Source of the DNA: Salinispora tropica CNB-440
Lineage (GTDB): Bacteria > Actinomycetota > Actinomycetes > Mycobacteriales > Micromonosporaceae
NCBI RefSeq assembly: GCF_000016425.1
Contig: NC_009380.1
Location: forward strand, 3,724,144 to 3,788,143
Direction: 5' to 3'
Length of the DNA stretch: 64,000 nt
Of the stretch, positions 1 through 8,351 are shown one piece after another. Positions within the stretch are counted from its first letter, which is position 1. Each line of letters begins with the position of its first letter. Position numbers and translations under genes: made by a program. A model generated the notes under the pieces. That model worked only from the letters and a program-made list of their open reading frames with translations, made no database searches and was not told the DNA's origin.

Positions 1-869
1 CGGCGGCCCTCGTCGCCGTCCCGTACGCCGAGCTGACCTTCGGCGGCTGGTACCTACGCGGCGGCCTGAGCACCCTGGCCGACGCCCTGCTGACCCGCTG
101 CCTGGATCTCGGGGTGGTGGTACGGACCGGCGTACGGGTCACCCGGATCGACGCGGCGGGTGGACGGGTGCACGGCGTACGCCTCGCCGGCGCGAGCGCC
201 CCCGTGCCGGCCGATGTGGTGGTGTCCAACGTTGACGCGCTCACCCTCTACCGGGACCTGCTGCCCACCCCGCGACGGCTGGCCGCGCTGACCGACCGCA
301 GCCTCGCCGGCTTCGTACTGCTGCTCGGCGTACGTGGGGACTCCGGGTTGGCCCACCACACCGTCTTCTTCCCCGACGCCTACGACGACGAATTCGATGC
401 GGTCTTCGGGGCACCCGGGCGGGGAGTCCGGGCACGCCCAGCCCCGGACCCGACGGTCTTCGTCACCGTGGCCGCCGACGAGACGGTCCGCCCGGCCGGG
501 CACGAGGCGTGGTTCGTACTGGTCAACGCCGCCCGGCAGGGCACCGCCGCCGGTGCTGTCGACTGGCGACGCCCCGGCCTCGCCGAGGCGTACGCGGACC
601 GGATCCTGGACGTGCTGGCCGCGCGGGGGGTGGACGTACGGGACCGGCTGCTGTTCCGGGAGATCCGTACGCCGGCCGACCTGGGCACTGCGACGGGCAC
701 ACCGGGCGGAGCGATCTACGGCACCACGGGTGGCCTGCTTCGCCCGCCGAACCGAGGGCCGGTCCAGGGGCTGTGGCTGGTCGGTGGCTCCTGCCACCCG
801 GGCGGGGGGCTGCCGATGGTCGCCCTCTCCGCCCAGATCGTCGCCGACTCCATCGGCCCCGCCTGGTAG
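1..869 (+). CDS. Phytoene desaturase-type FAD oxidoreductase, 5' truncated by window edge
   Basis: The reading frame is open from base 3, so only the C-terminal 288 residues are visible and the N-terminal dinucleotide-binding fold lies outside. The visible part contains GGWYLRGGLSTLADALL, which resembles the substrate-domain segment of CrtI-type carotenoid desaturases and related NAD(P)/FAD-dependent oxidoreductases. It ends with LWLVGGSCHPGGGLPM, the characteristic C-terminal FAD-contacting motif of that family. CrtI enzymes desaturate polyenes using FAD at the membrane. A polyprenyl diphosphate synthase lies 2 kb downstream, but a metF gene on the opposite strand intervenes, so a shared pathway is only suggested. 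Other members of the amine-oxidase superfamily, such as retinol saturase-like enzymes, cannot be excluded without the N-terminus. Confidence 0.8.
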   Translation, partial: AALVAVPYAELTFGGWYLRGGLSTLADALLTRCLDLGVVVRTGVRVTRIDAAGGRVHGVRLAGASAPVPADVVVSNVDALTLYRDLLPTPRRLAALTDRSLAGFVLLLGVRGDSGLAHHTVFFPDAYDDEFDAVFGAPGRGVRARPAPDPTVFVTVAADETVRPAGHEAWFVLVNAARQGTAAGAVDWRRPGLAEAYADRILDVLAARGVDVRDRLLFREIRTPADLGTATGTPGGAIYGTTGGLLRPPNRGPVQGLWLVGGSCHPGGGLPMVALSAQIVADSIGPAW

Positions 870-934
870 GCCCGGTCCGCCGACGCCCGCCCGCGGTGTC
901 GCGATTCCCGTGCGCCTCCGGTGGGCCGGGAGCG

Positions 935-1624
935 TCAGCTGGCGTTGATCAGTGCGCCCCGAACCGCGGCCAGTAGCTGCCCAAGGCCGAAGCCGGCCAG
1001 CAACGCCCAGACCGCGCTCGCCATGGTGATGGTGCCCGCGGCCAGGTCAGGCTCGATCAGCCCCGTCAGCCCGGCCAGCAACAGGCCGACGAGGGCCACC
1101 ACGACCCGGGTTGGCCGCTCCCCCACGGTCACCGCACCGATCTCTCGCATTCCGGCAGAGGTCGCCCGGGCACGCACGTACTCGTGCAGCCAGGAGAGCG
1201 CACCACCGGCGGCCACCAGCGCGCCGGGCGCGCCGAGCAGCCAGAACGCGACCAGCCAGGCCGCCTCACCGAGCCGGTCAGCCACCGAGTCGTAGACGTA
1301 CCCGAGCCGGGTGGTGCGGTTGCTCGCCACCGCGACCGCGCCGTCGAGGCTGTCCGCCACCGAGGCGAGCAGGACCAGCAACGCGCCGAGGAAGGGCCCG
1401 TCCTGCGGGCGTATCGCAACCAGCGGCACGCCGAAGCAGAGCAGCACCCCGACGACGGTCACCGCGGTCGGGGTGACCCGCAGCCGGCCCAGCACGTAGC
1501 CCCCGTGGTACGCGAGGCGCAGCCAGGCCCGGACGGGCGGGGCCGCAGAGCGCGGATCGAACCCACCATGCAGGCGCGCCCAGGCCGAGGCGTACTGGTC
1601 CCAGTTCAACTGTCTGCCCACCAC
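935..1624 (-). CDS. CDP-alcohol phosphatidyltransferase family membrane protein
   Basis: This 229-residue protein starts at GTG. It belongs by motif to the CDP-alcohol phosphotransferases, integral membrane enzymes that transfer a phospho-alcohol from a CDP-linked donor. Around residues 90-117 it has D-SL-DG-AV-A-V-(8 residues)-G-YVY-D-SVA-D, which matches the family signature Dx2DGx2ARx8Gx3Dx3D in spacing and in all four aspartates. The arginine of the AR pair is replaced by valine. Several hydrophobic segments follow, consistent with a polytopic protein. It lies 44 bp downstream of metF on the same strand and may be cotranscribed with it, though a functional link is not obvious. The substrate cannot be read from the sequence. 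Confidence 0.82.
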   Translation of the reverse strand: MVGRQLNWDQYASAWARLHGGFDPRSAAPPVRAWLRLAYHGGYVLGRLRVTPTAVTVVGVLLCFGVPLVAIRPQDGPFLGALLVLLASVADSLDGAVAVASNRTTRLGYVYDSVADRLGEAAWLVAFWLLGAPGALVAAGGALSWLHEYVRARATSAGMREIGAVTVGERPTRVVVALVGLLLAGLTGLIEPDLAAGTITMASAVWALLAGFGLGQLLAAVRGALINAS

Positions 1625-1668
1625 AGATCAACCGTCGCACCGATCGCGCGGTGTCGTGGCGCGTCTGG

Positions 1669-2586
1669 TCACGCGGGGTTGCTGACTCGCAGATTCCGCC
1701 AGATCTCCCGAGTCGCGGTGGACCGGTTGAAGGTGATGAAGTGGATGCCGGGAACACCTTCGTCCAGCAGCCGCTGGCACATCTCGCTGGCCTGCTCCAC
1801 ACCGAGCTGACGGACCGCCTCCGGGTCGTCCGCGACCCGCTCGAAGCGCGCGGCCAGGGCCGGCGGGAAGGGCGCGCCGGAAAGCTGCTCCGACCGCTCG
1901 ATGGTGCTGATCTTCGTTACCGGCATCACACCCGGAATGATCGGCGTGTCACAGCCCGCCGCGACCACCCGGTCCCGCAGCCGAAGGTACTCGTCGGCGT
2001 CGAAGAACATCTGGGTGACCGCGAACTCGGCTCCGGCCCGGCACTTGCGGACGAAGTACGCCGTGTCGGAATCGATGTCGGGCGAACGGGGGTGCTTGTA
2101 CGGGAAGGCGGCAACGCCAACGCTGAAGTCACCTGCGTCGCGGACCAGGCGGACCAGGTCCTCCGCGTAGTCCACGCCGTCCGGGTGCGGGATCCACTCG
2201 CCGGTGGGGTCGCCGGGCGGATCGCCGCGCACGGCGAGCACGTTGCGCACGCCCGCAGCGGCCAGCCGCCCGATCACGTGACGCAGCTCGGCCACCGAGT
2301 GGTTGACCGCTGTCAGGTGCGCCATCGGCAGCAGCGTGGTCTCGGTGGCGATCCGTTCGGTCACCGCCACGGTTGTGTCCCGGGTCGAGCCACCGGCGCC
2401 GTAGGTGATCGAGACGAACGACGGACGCAGCGACTCCAGTTCTCGAATGGCCTGCCAGAGCAACCGCTCGCCCTGCGCTGTCTTCGGCGGCATGAACTCG
2501 AAGGAGAAGGTCGGCCGGCGGTCGCGGATCAGCTCCCCGATCGCCGACTGCGGGTTGGGGAGAATCGATGGAAGACCAAGCGCCAC
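1669..2586 (-). CDS. metF: Methylenetetrahydrofolate reductase
   Basis: This 305-residue protein is of typical length for bacterial MetF. It reduces 5,10-methylene-THF to 5-methyl-THF with FAD, supplying methyl groups for methionine synthesis in the cytosol. Evidence is the N-terminal FSFEFMPPKT with the catalytic glutamate near residue 30, the segment SITYGAGGSTRDTT, the FAD-binding region NVLAVRGDPPGD, and FAVTQMFFDADEY in the second half. The start is GTG at 2586. In Mycobacterium tuberculosis a MetF-like gene (Rv2172c) also sits divergently beside a polyprenyl synthase gene, as here. The 181-bp divergent spacer to the next gene holds a leaderless promoter for that gene. Confidence 0.95.
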   Translation of the reverse strand: MALGLPSILPNPQSAIGELIRDRRPTFSFEFMPPKTAQGERLLWQAIRELESLRPSFVSITYGAGGSTRDTTVAVTERIATETTLLPMAHLTAVNHSVAELRHVIGRLAAAGVRNVLAVRGDPPGDPTGEWIPHPDGVDYAEDLVRLVRDAGDFSVGVAAFPYKHPRSPDIDSDTAYFVRKCRAGAEFAVTQMFFDADEYLRLRDRVVAAGCDTPIIPGVMPVTKISTIERSEQLSGAPFPPALAARFERVADDPEAVRQLGVEQASEMCQRLLDEGVPGIHFITFNRSTATREIWRNLRVSNPA

Positions 2587-2755
2587 GCCATGACTCTAGC
2601 GGCGCACGGCCGCTATCCCTAGACCTTCCTCCGCGGAAACGGTGACAAGGGGCACCGCACGGGCCAACCCCACGCAACACGGCACAGCCGACACCGCGCG
2701 GCAGAGCACGGCGCGTCGCCGGGCCGCCGGTGCGTCGCCGGCCGCCGCGACCGGC

Positions 2756-2761
2756 TAGCGT
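2756..2761 (+). promoter_or_regulatory. Leaderless -10 element for the polyprenyl synthase gene
   Basis: TAGCGT lies six bases before the GTG start at 2768, and no Shine-Dalgarno sequence is present. TANNNT placed 6-7 bases before an initiating GTG or ATG is the usual architecture of leaderless actinobacterial transcripts. No convincing -35 element is seen in the GC-rich upstream sequence. Confidence 0.5.
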
Positions 2762-2767
2762 CAGGGC

Positions 2768-3850
2768 GTGACCTACGCTGCTCCTGTCTCCCCGGTGGAT
2801 CGTGCCGGGCTTCGGCAACGCGTCGACAAGGCACTGGCCGACTTCCTGGTGACCCGACGCGCCTGGATGACCGACGTTGACGCCTCCCTCGCCCCGTTGG
2901 CCGACGCGGTCGAGGCATTCGTCCTCGGCGGCGGCAAGCGGCTACGGCCCGCCTTCGCCTACTGGGGCTACCGGGGCGCCGGTGGGATCGACACCGAACA
3001 GGTGGCGACCGCCCTGGCCGCGTTGGAGTTCGTGCAGGCCAGCGCGCTGATTCACGACGACCTGATCGATCGTTCGGACACCCGGCGGGGGGAGCCGGCG
3101 GTGCACCTGCGCTTCACCGCCCGGCACCGGTCGGCGGGCTGGGATGGAGACGCGGCCGGATTCGGTGACGCGGCGGCCATTCTCCTGGGCGACCTGTGCC
3201 TCGTCTGGTCGGACGAGCTGCTGCACTCCGCCGGGCTGGACCCGCACACCGTCGCCCGGGCACGGCCGATCTTCGACCAGATGCGGACCGAGGTCACCGT
3301 GGGCCAGTACCTCGACGTACTGACCCAGGCCACCGGGGACACGTCGGTCGAGCGGGCCGGGAAGGTCGCCCGCTACAAGTCGGCGAAGTACACCGTCGAA
3401 CGCCCACTGCTACTCGGCGCCGCACTGGCCGATGCCACACCGGAGATCCACGCGGCGTACTCGGCGTACGGGCTGCCGCTGGGTGAGGCATTCCAGCTGC
3501 GCGACGATGTGCTCGGAATCTTTGGTGACCCCGCACAGACCGGCAAACCGGCCGGCGACGACCTCCGCGAGGGGAAGCGGACGTACCTGGTGGCGGCGGC
3601 GTTGGAGACGGTCGGCAACGCCGGTCGGGAGGTGCTGCTCGACGGTCTCGGTGACGCCGGCCTCGACGACGCGGGGGTGGCCCGGCTGCGGGAACTGATC
3701 GGGACCAGCGGCGCACTCGACCGCGCCGAGCAGCGGATCCGGGAGCTCACCGACACCGCACTCGCCGCGCTGTCCACCGTTGACCTCGACACCGAGGCGC
3801 ACCAGGCCCTGGCCGACCTCGCCATCGCTGCCACCCGCCGCCCTGCCTGA
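2768..3850 (+). CDS. Polyprenyl (probably geranylgeranyl) diphosphate synthase
   Basis: This 360-residue all-alpha prenyltransferase condenses isopentenyl diphosphate with allylic diphosphates in the cytosol. The first aspartate-rich motif is HDDLIDRSDTRRG near residue 97, and the second is LRDDVLGIFGD near residue 245; the latter is followed by the lysines of GKPAGDDLREGKR. GGGKRLRP near residue 55 is the usual isopentenyl-binding segment. Length and motifs match the actinobacterial IdsA/GrcC group, which includes Rv2173 (idsA2) at the equivalent place in M. tuberculosis. Product chain length cannot be assigned with certainty; C20 is the likeliest. The product could feed carotenoids, menaquinone or glycolipid carriers. 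The start is GTG and the transcript looks leaderless. Confidence 0.92.
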   Translation: MTYAAPVSPVDRAGLRQRVDKALADFLVTRRAWMTDVDASLAPLADAVEAFVLGGGKRLRPAFAYWGYRGAGGIDTEQVATALAALEFVQASALIHDDLIDRSDTRRGEPAVHLRFTARHRSAGWDGDAAGFGDAAAILLGDLCLVWSDELLHSAGLDPHTVARARPIFDQMRTEVTVGQYLDVLTQATGDTSVERAGKVARYKSAKYTVERPLLLGAALADATPEIHAAYSAYGLPLGEAFQLRDDVLGIFGDPAQTGKPAGDDLREGKRTYLVAAALETVGNAGREVLLDGLGDAGLDDAGVARLRELIGTSGALDRAEQRIRELTDTALAALSTVDLDTEAHQALADLAIAATRRPA

Positions 3851-3886
3851 CCCCGCCTCATCCGGCCAGACCTCGACCGGACGGGG
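3851..3886. terminator. Bulged hairpin between convergent genes
   Basis: CCCCG (3851-3855) pairs with CGGGG (3882-3886) and TCCGG (3861-3865) with CCGGA (3877-3881), leaving a five-base bulge on one side. It sits immediately after the polyprenyl synthase stop and before the stop of the convergent gene, so it may terminate both. There is no T-tract, which is common in this type of genome. Confidence 0.4.
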
Positions 3887-3903
3887 CGAAAGGACCGCCG
3901 AGG

Positions 3904-4284
3904 TCAGAAGCCGAGGGCTTGGGCGCGACGTTTTACCTCGCGGGCTTGATCGCCGGCCAGTGCCACGGCGGCGCTGCCGCCGGGCAGGGTGCCGTCGGGC
4001 TGATACAACCAGCGCAGAATCTCGTCATCGTCGTAACCGGCGTCAGTGAGGAGATTCAGCACCCCGGGTAGGTGCTTGAGCACCCCTCGGGTCGCCACCA
4101 GGTCCGCCGGCACCCGCCGGGCACCGTCTCGGCGAACCGCGATCAGCTCCCGGTCCCGGATCATCTGGTGGACCTTGCTGATCGTCAGGTCAAGGCGCTC
4201 GGCGACAGCAGGCAGGGTCAGCCACTCAGCCGGTTCGGCGGCAGGGCTCGCGGCGGTCTCGCCAGCGGGAACGGAGTCGGTCAC
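3904..4284 (-). CDS. Rv2175c-like winged/HTH DNA-binding protein
   Basis: The protein of about 126 residues resembles M. tuberculosis Rv2175c, a DNA-binding protein phosphorylated by the kinase PknL. Shared features are an N-terminal helix-turn-helix (WLTLPAVAERLDLTISKVHQ), a basic stretch after it, the segment LPGVLNLLTDAGYDDDEILRW, and a C-terminal AREVKRRAQALGF. The GTG at 4284 was chosen because AGGGTGG lies just upstream and the length then fits the family. A longer form beginning at TTG 4359 would add a low-complexity leader. The gene is divergent from the pknL-type kinase, which repeats the mycobacterial arrangement and supports a kinase-substrate relationship. DNA targets are not known from the sequence; the inverted repeat at 4429-4454 is a candidate. 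Confidence 0.85.
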   Translation of the reverse strand: MTDSVPAGETAASPAAEPAEWLTLPAVAERLDLTISKVHQMIRDRELIAVRRDGARRVPADLVATRGVLKHLPGVLNLLTDAGYDDDEILRWLYQPDGTLPGGSAAVALAGDQAREVKRRAQALGF

Positions 4285-4428
4285 CCAACCACCCTGCCAC
4301 GCCGCCCCGGCATCGGGCGAGGGCCCCCACGACACCGGATCAGGGCCGTCGTGCGCCAACCGGAGCTGCGAAAACGGCCATCCGTTGGGTCGCCGGATTC
4401 AGAACGTCGCTGCCGGCCTGTAGCATCG

Positions 4429-4454
4429 GTGTCCAACCACCTACCCCTGGACAC
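4429..4454. promoter_or_regulatory. Inverted repeat upstream of the Ser/Thr kinase
   Basis: GTGTCCA (4429-4435) and TGGACAC (4448-4454) form a perfect 7-bp inverted repeat with a 12-base spacer in the divergent kinase/DNA-binding-protein spacer. A third half-site TGGACAC overlaps the kinase start codon (4471-4477). Possible -10 elements are TAGCAT (4421-4426) and TAGACT (4456-4461); the latter is 8 bases from the ATG. The repeat is a plausible operator for the adjacent DNA-binding protein, but this is inference. Confidence 0.4.
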
Positions 4455-4469
4455 ATAGACTTCCTGCCA

Positions 4470-6452
4470 ATGGACACACAGGTCGCCGACACGTTGCTGG
4501 GCTCACTGATCGACGGGCGCTACCGCGTCCGCAGTCGGGTCGCCCGGGGTGGCGTGGCGACTGTGTACACCGCGACCGACGAACGCCTCGATCGAATCGT
4601 CGCTGTTAAGATCATCCATCCCGCATCGGGTCCGGAGGCCCAGGGGCAGACAGCGGGCTTCGTGGAACGTTTCGCCGACGAGGCGAAGACCATCGCTCGC
4701 CTGACTCACCCCAACGTCGTCGCGGTCTACGACCAGGGCATCCACGCCGACCGGCCATACCTGGTCATGGAGTACGTACGCGGTCGCACGCTGCGCGACG
4801 TGCTCACCGAACGGCACCGGCTCAACCCCGACGAGGCCCTCGCGATCACCGAACAGATGCTCGCCGCGATCGCCGCAGCACATCGGGCCGGGCTCGTCCA
4901 CCGGGATGTCAAACCGGAGAACGTGCTGGTCGCCGAGGCACCGACCGGGGGTGCAGCCAACCTGGTCGACAGCGTGGTGAAGGTCGCTGATTTCGGATTG
5001 GCCCAGGCGGTGGAGGCGAGCGCCGACGACGCGCAGGCCAACCAGCTGATGGCCACGGCCGCCTATGTCGCACCGGAGTTGGTGACCGACGGGCACGCCG
5101 ACCCACGCACCGATGTCTACTCGGCGGGCATCGTGCTGTTCGAGATGCTCACCGGCCGGGTGCCGTACGACGGCAATCGCCCGGTCGAGGTGGCCTGGCA
5201 GCATGTGCGACAGGACGTACCGCCGCCGTCAACCCTGGTACCGGGGCTGCCGAAGGCGCTCGACGACCTGGTCATCCGCGCTACCCGGCGCGATCCCGGC
5301 GCGCGCCCAGCCGACGCCAACGCGCTGCTCACCCGGGTACAGGTGGCTCGGGAGGGGTTAGGTAACCCGAACACCCACACCACGGTGCTGCGCCGGGTGA
5401 CCGAGAAGCCCCCGGTGAGCGAGCCGACCATGGTGGTCGCGGCCGTGCAGCCGGCGCAGCGTCCCACCTGGGCCCGGCTACCCGAGGAGGCCCCACGGGG
5501 CGGCCGGCGACGGGCGGCCAACAACGAGAGTGCCTGGTCTCGATTGGCCCCGCTATCCGGTCGAATAGTGGGTGAACAGCGCGGCCGGCTCGCGGTGGCC
5601 GCTGTCGTCGTGATGCTCGGGCTGATCGCCGCGGTGGGTGGTTGGTGGGTCGGGGTCGGCCGATACACGCAGGCCCCAGAGTTGGTCAGCCTGGACAGGG
5701 CCGCCGCGGAAGCGCAGGCGAAGCGGGCCGGTCTGGTGCTCCACTACACCGAGCCGCGCCACGATGATCAGGTACCGAAGGACGCTGTCCTTTCCCAGGA
5801 TCCGCTCTCCGCGTCCCGCATCGTCAGGGGTGGCACGATCACCCTCACCCTCTCGCTGGGCCCCGAGCGATTGGCGATACCGGATGTCGTCGGCAAAGAG
5901 TTCGAGTTGGCCACGACCGACCTGACCGACGCCGGCCTGAAGGTAACCAAGGGTTCCGCCAGCTACCACGACAGCCTGCCGGAGGGCATGGTGGTCGCCA
6001 CCGACCCGAAGGCGGGCACCGAAGTCAAGCCCGGACACGAGGTCACGGTAACCCTGAGTAAGGGAAGGGCGCCCATCTCGGTGCCGAACCTGGTCGGCAA
6101 GCCCCTGAACGAGGCCCGTTCGATCCTGAACCAGCTCGGCCTGGTACTCGTTGAACCGCCGACCGTGAAGGAGTCCGACAGGCCCAAGAACGAGGTCATC
6201 GGGCAAAGTCCAGCCGATGGTGCTGGCGTGGAGAAGGGTGCGGAGGTCAGCCTGGACGTGAGCCAGGGCCCACCGCAGGTTGTCGTCCCCCGCGTGATCG
6301 GCATGCCATGCCAGCAGGCCAAGCAGATGTTGGAGGCGCAGTCCTTCCCGGTCGCGGTGCAGTTCAACCGAAACGGCACCGTCCGGTTCCAGAGCCCCGG
6401 CGAAAACTCCCAGGTGCCACCGGGTACCCAGATCACCCTCGGCTGCCTGTGA
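4470..6452 (+). CDS. pknL: PknL-type Ser/Thr protein kinase with four PASTA domains
   Basis: This 660-residue membrane kinase has a cytosolic catalytic domain at about residues 16-280: a degenerate glycine loop (ARGGVATVYTA), the ATP-anchoring lysine in VAVKII, the catalytic loop HRDVKPENVLV near 143, and DFGLA near 172. A proline- and alanine-rich linker follows, then one transmembrane helix near 371-392, then four extracytoplasmic PASTA repeats to the C-terminus. PASTA domains bind peptidoglycan fragments and muropeptides in kinases such as PknB. Position next to the Rv2175c-like gene identifies it as the PknL orthologue group; M. tuberculosis PknL itself lacks PASTA domains whereas the corynebacterial orthologue has them. 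The stop codon shares one base with the start of the endonuclease gene. Confidence 0.93.
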   Translation: MDTQVADTLLGSLIDGRYRVRSRVARGGVATVYTATDERLDRIVAVKIIHPASGPEAQGQTAGFVERFADEAKTIARLTHPNVVAVYDQGIHADRPYLVMEYVRGRTLRDVLTERHRLNPDEALAITEQMLAAIAAAHRAGLVHRDVKPENVLVAEAPTGGAANLVDSVVKVADFGLAQAVEASADDAQANQLMATAAYVAPELVTDGHADPRTDVYSAGIVLFEMLTGRVPYDGNRPVEVAWQHVRQDVPPPSTLVPGLPKALDDLVIRATRRDPGARPADANALLTRVQVAREGLGNPNTHTTVLRRVTEKPPVSEPTMVVAAVQPAQRPTWARLPEEAPRGGRRRAANNESAWSRLAPLSGRIVGEQRGRLAVAAVVVMLGLIAAVGGWWVGVGRYTQAPELVSLDRAAAEAQAKRAGLVLHYTEPRHDDQVPKDAVLSQDPLSASRIVRGGTITLTLSLGPERLAIPDVVGKEFELATTDLTDAGLKVTKGSASYHDSLPEGMVVATDPKAGTEVKPGHEVTVTLSKGRAPISVPNLVGKPLNEARSILNQLGLVLVEPPTVKESDRPKNEVIGQSPADGAGVEKGAEVSLDVSQGPPQVVVPRVIGMPCQQAKQMLEAQSFPVAVQFNRNGTVRFQSPGENSQVPPGTQITLGCL

Positions 6453-7312
6453 TGGCGACGATGCGGCCGGTCGGCACACACACACCGACCGGGGGCGGGC
6501 TGGCGAAGGCCGCCCTGCCGTACCTGGATGCAACGGGTGCCGAGGTCGCCCAGGTCTACGTGTCCAATTCGCGGGGCTGGGCACTGCCGCCCGGCAACCC
6601 GACGCAGGACGCACTGTTTCGCGCCGGCTGCGCCGAGCGCGGCGTCCCGGTATTCATCCACGCGTCCCTGCTGGTCAACCTCGGCTCGCCCACGGCGGCG
6701 ACGGTGGAACGGTCAGCGCTGACGCTGGCGCACGCGCTACGCCGAGGGACGGCGATCGGTGCCCAGGGGGTGGTGTTCCACGCCGGCAGCGCGGTGGACG
6801 CCGGATACGCCGACACGGCGATGCGCCAGGTCCGGGACGTGCTGCTTCCCCTGCTGGACACCACCGGTGACACGAACGGGCCCATGCTGCTGGTCGAACC
6901 GAGCGCCGGCGGCGGGCGCTCGCTCGCCGCCCGGGTAGAACAGCTCGGCCCCTACCTGGACGCGGTTGACCGGCATCCGTGGCTCGGTGTTTGCTTCGAC
7001 ACCTGCCACGCCTGGGCTGCCGGGCATGACCTGGCCGTCGAAGGTGGCATGACCGCCACGCTCGACACGCTGGTGAACACCGTGGGGGCAGACCGGCTGC
7101 GGCTGGTACACGCCAACGACTCGAAGGACCTCTGCGGCTCCACCCGGGACCGACACGAGAACATCGGCAAGGGCGCCATCGGAGAGCCCGCCTTCGCCGA
7201 GCTGATGTACCACCCGGCGACCGCCGGAGTACCGACGGTGGTCGAGACCCCCACCGAGAAGCACGTGGGCCACGCCGCCGACGTGGCCGTTCTCAAGCGA
7301 CTGCGTACCTGA
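6452..7312 (+). CDS. nfo: Endonuclease IV (AP endonuclease)
   Basis: This 286-residue protein is of usual length for endonuclease IV. It incises DNA 5' to abasic sites in base-excision repair and folds as a TIM barrel with three zinc ions. The zinc-site signatures are present: VFHAGS, LLVEPSAGGG, GVCFDTCHAWAAGHD, LVHANDSKDLCGSTRDRHENIGKG, and a late VVETPTEK glutamate. (The longer run is quoted only in part: LVHANDSKDL then DRHENIGKG.) ATG 6452 was chosen because it overlaps the kinase stop in a TGATG junction, implying translational coupling; an extension upstream would overlap the PASTA coding sequence. The last codons and stop lie inside a palindromic terminator shared with the convergent threonine aldolase. 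Confidence 0.93.
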   Translation: MATMRPVGTHTPTGGGLAKAALPYLDATGAEVAQVYVSNSRGWALPPGNPTQDALFRAGCAERGVPVFIHASLLVNLGSPTAATVERSALTLAHALRRGTAIGAQGVVFHAGSAVDAGYADTAMRQVRDVLLPLLDTTGDTNGPMLLVEPSAGGGRSLAARVEQLGPYLDAVDRHPWLGVCFDTCHAWAAGHDLAVEGGMTATLDTLVNTVGADRLRLVHANDSKDLCGSTRDRHENIGKGAIGEPAFAELMYHPATAGVPTVVETPTEKHVGHAADVAVLKRLRT

Positions 7313-7335
7313 CCAGCCCGCTGGTCAGGTACGCA
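7302..7335. terminator. Perfect bidirectional hairpin spanning both stop codons
   Basis: A perfect 15-bp stem (7302-7316 with 7321-7335) and a CCCG loop span the stop codons of the convergent nfo and threonine aldolase genes. Because the stem includes both 3' ends, both proteins finish with the same Leu-Arg-Thr-stop. It is a strong candidate for a shared intrinsic terminator. Confidence 0.75.
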
Positions 7336-8347
7336 AGGCACGGGTGAGGACGTCGACCACGCGGCCAATCGCCGCATCATCCACGCCTAGATGGGTGACC
7401 AGGCGGGCGGTACGCGGGCCGAGCACACTGACCAGCACGCCTTCCGCACGGGCAACGGCGGCGAAGGTGTGCGCGTCCATCGGTGTCTTGGTGAGGTCCA
7501 ACGGGACCAGGTTGGTACGCACCTCTGCCGCCAACACCCCGAACGGCGCCACCGCCTCGGCCAGCCGGGCCGCCTTCGCGTGGTCCTCGGCGAGCCGCTG
7601 CACCTGGTTTGCCAGGGCGTACCGACCGGCAGCGGCGAGGATCCCGGCCTGCCGCATACCGCCGCCCATCCGCTTGCGAATGAACCGAGCTCGTTCGATC
7701 TTGTCGGCACTGCCGACCACCAACGAGCCGACCGGCGCGCCGAGCCCCTTGGAGAGGCAGACCGACAGGGTGTCGAAGAGCATGCCGTAGGTGGCCAGCG
7801 GGACATCGTCGGCGATGTGCGCGTGCCAGATTCGCGCACCGTCGCAGTGCATCGCGACCTGGGCATCATCGGCGACCCGGCGCAGTTCACGCAGAGCCGC
7901 CAGTGGGATCACCCCACCGCCGCCCCGATTGTGAGTCTGCTCCACGGCGACAGCCCGGGTGGGCACCGCCCAGTAACCGTCGGGCCGAATCATGCCGGCG
8001 ACCACCCCGGGGTCGACAGCCGCGCCGACCGCCGACCAGGTCCGCGACGAAATGCCGCCGTACGCGGCAGCCGCGCCAATCTCGTACGTCACCACGTGCG
8101 CGTCCGCGTCGCAGAGCAGTTCACTGCCGGGCGGCACCAACAGCTGCAGGGCAATCTGGTTGGCCATCGTCCCGGTCGGGCAGAACAGCGCCGCCTCGTG
8201 GCCGAAGAGCGCTGCAACCTCGGTTTCGAGGGCGTTGACCGTCGGGTCCTCGCCGTACACGTCGTCGCCTACCTCGGCGACGGCCATCGCCTCCCGCATT
8301 CCCGCGGTCGGGCGGGTGACGGTGTCGGAACGTAGATCGATCACGGT
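7325..8347 (-). CDS. ltaE: Low-specificity L-threonine aldolase family PLP enzyme
   Basis: This 340-residue fold-type I PLP enzyme is predicted to cleave L-threonine or L-allo-threonine to glycine and acetaldehyde. It opens with VIDLRSDTVTRPT, the family's signature N-terminus; it has GDDVYGEDPTVNALE, a glycine-rich PLP phosphate site (FCPTGTMANQ), HNRGGGGVIPL, and the Schiff-base lysine in LSVCLSKGLGAPVGS. GTG 8347 is preferred to the in-frame GTG 8374, because family members start directly at this motif and AGGAG lies 10 bases upstream. That Shine-Dalgarno sequence is part of a repeat shared with the 3' end of aroG. Specificity could be for another beta-hydroxy amino acid. Confidence 0.88.
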   Translation of the reverse strand, partial: TVIDLRSDTVTRPTAGMREAMAVAEVGDDVYGEDPTVNALETEVAALFGHEAALFCPTGTMANQIALQLLVPPGSELLCDADAHVVTYEIGAAAAYGGISSRTWSAVGAAVDPGVVAGMIRPDGYWAVPTRAVAVEQTHNRGGGGVIPLAALRELRRVADDAQVAMHCDGARIWHAHIADDVPLATYGMLFDTLSVCLSKGLGAPVGSLVVGSADKIERARFIRKRMGGGMRQAGILAAAGRYALANQVQRLAEDHAKAARLAEAVAPFGVLAAEVRTNLVPLDLTKTPMDAHTFAAVARAEGVLVSVLGPRTARLVTHLGVDDAAIGRVVDVLTRALRT

Positions 8348-8351
8348 GTCA

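Noticed and set aside
4503..5204. Long open frames opposite or inside pknL and many other genes
   Set aside because: They are antisense or shifted-frame shadows of well supported genes; none has independent motifs.
6308..6451. Upstream extension of the endonuclease IV frame
   Set aside because: It lies within the last PASTA domain of the kinase; the TGATG junction is the natural start.
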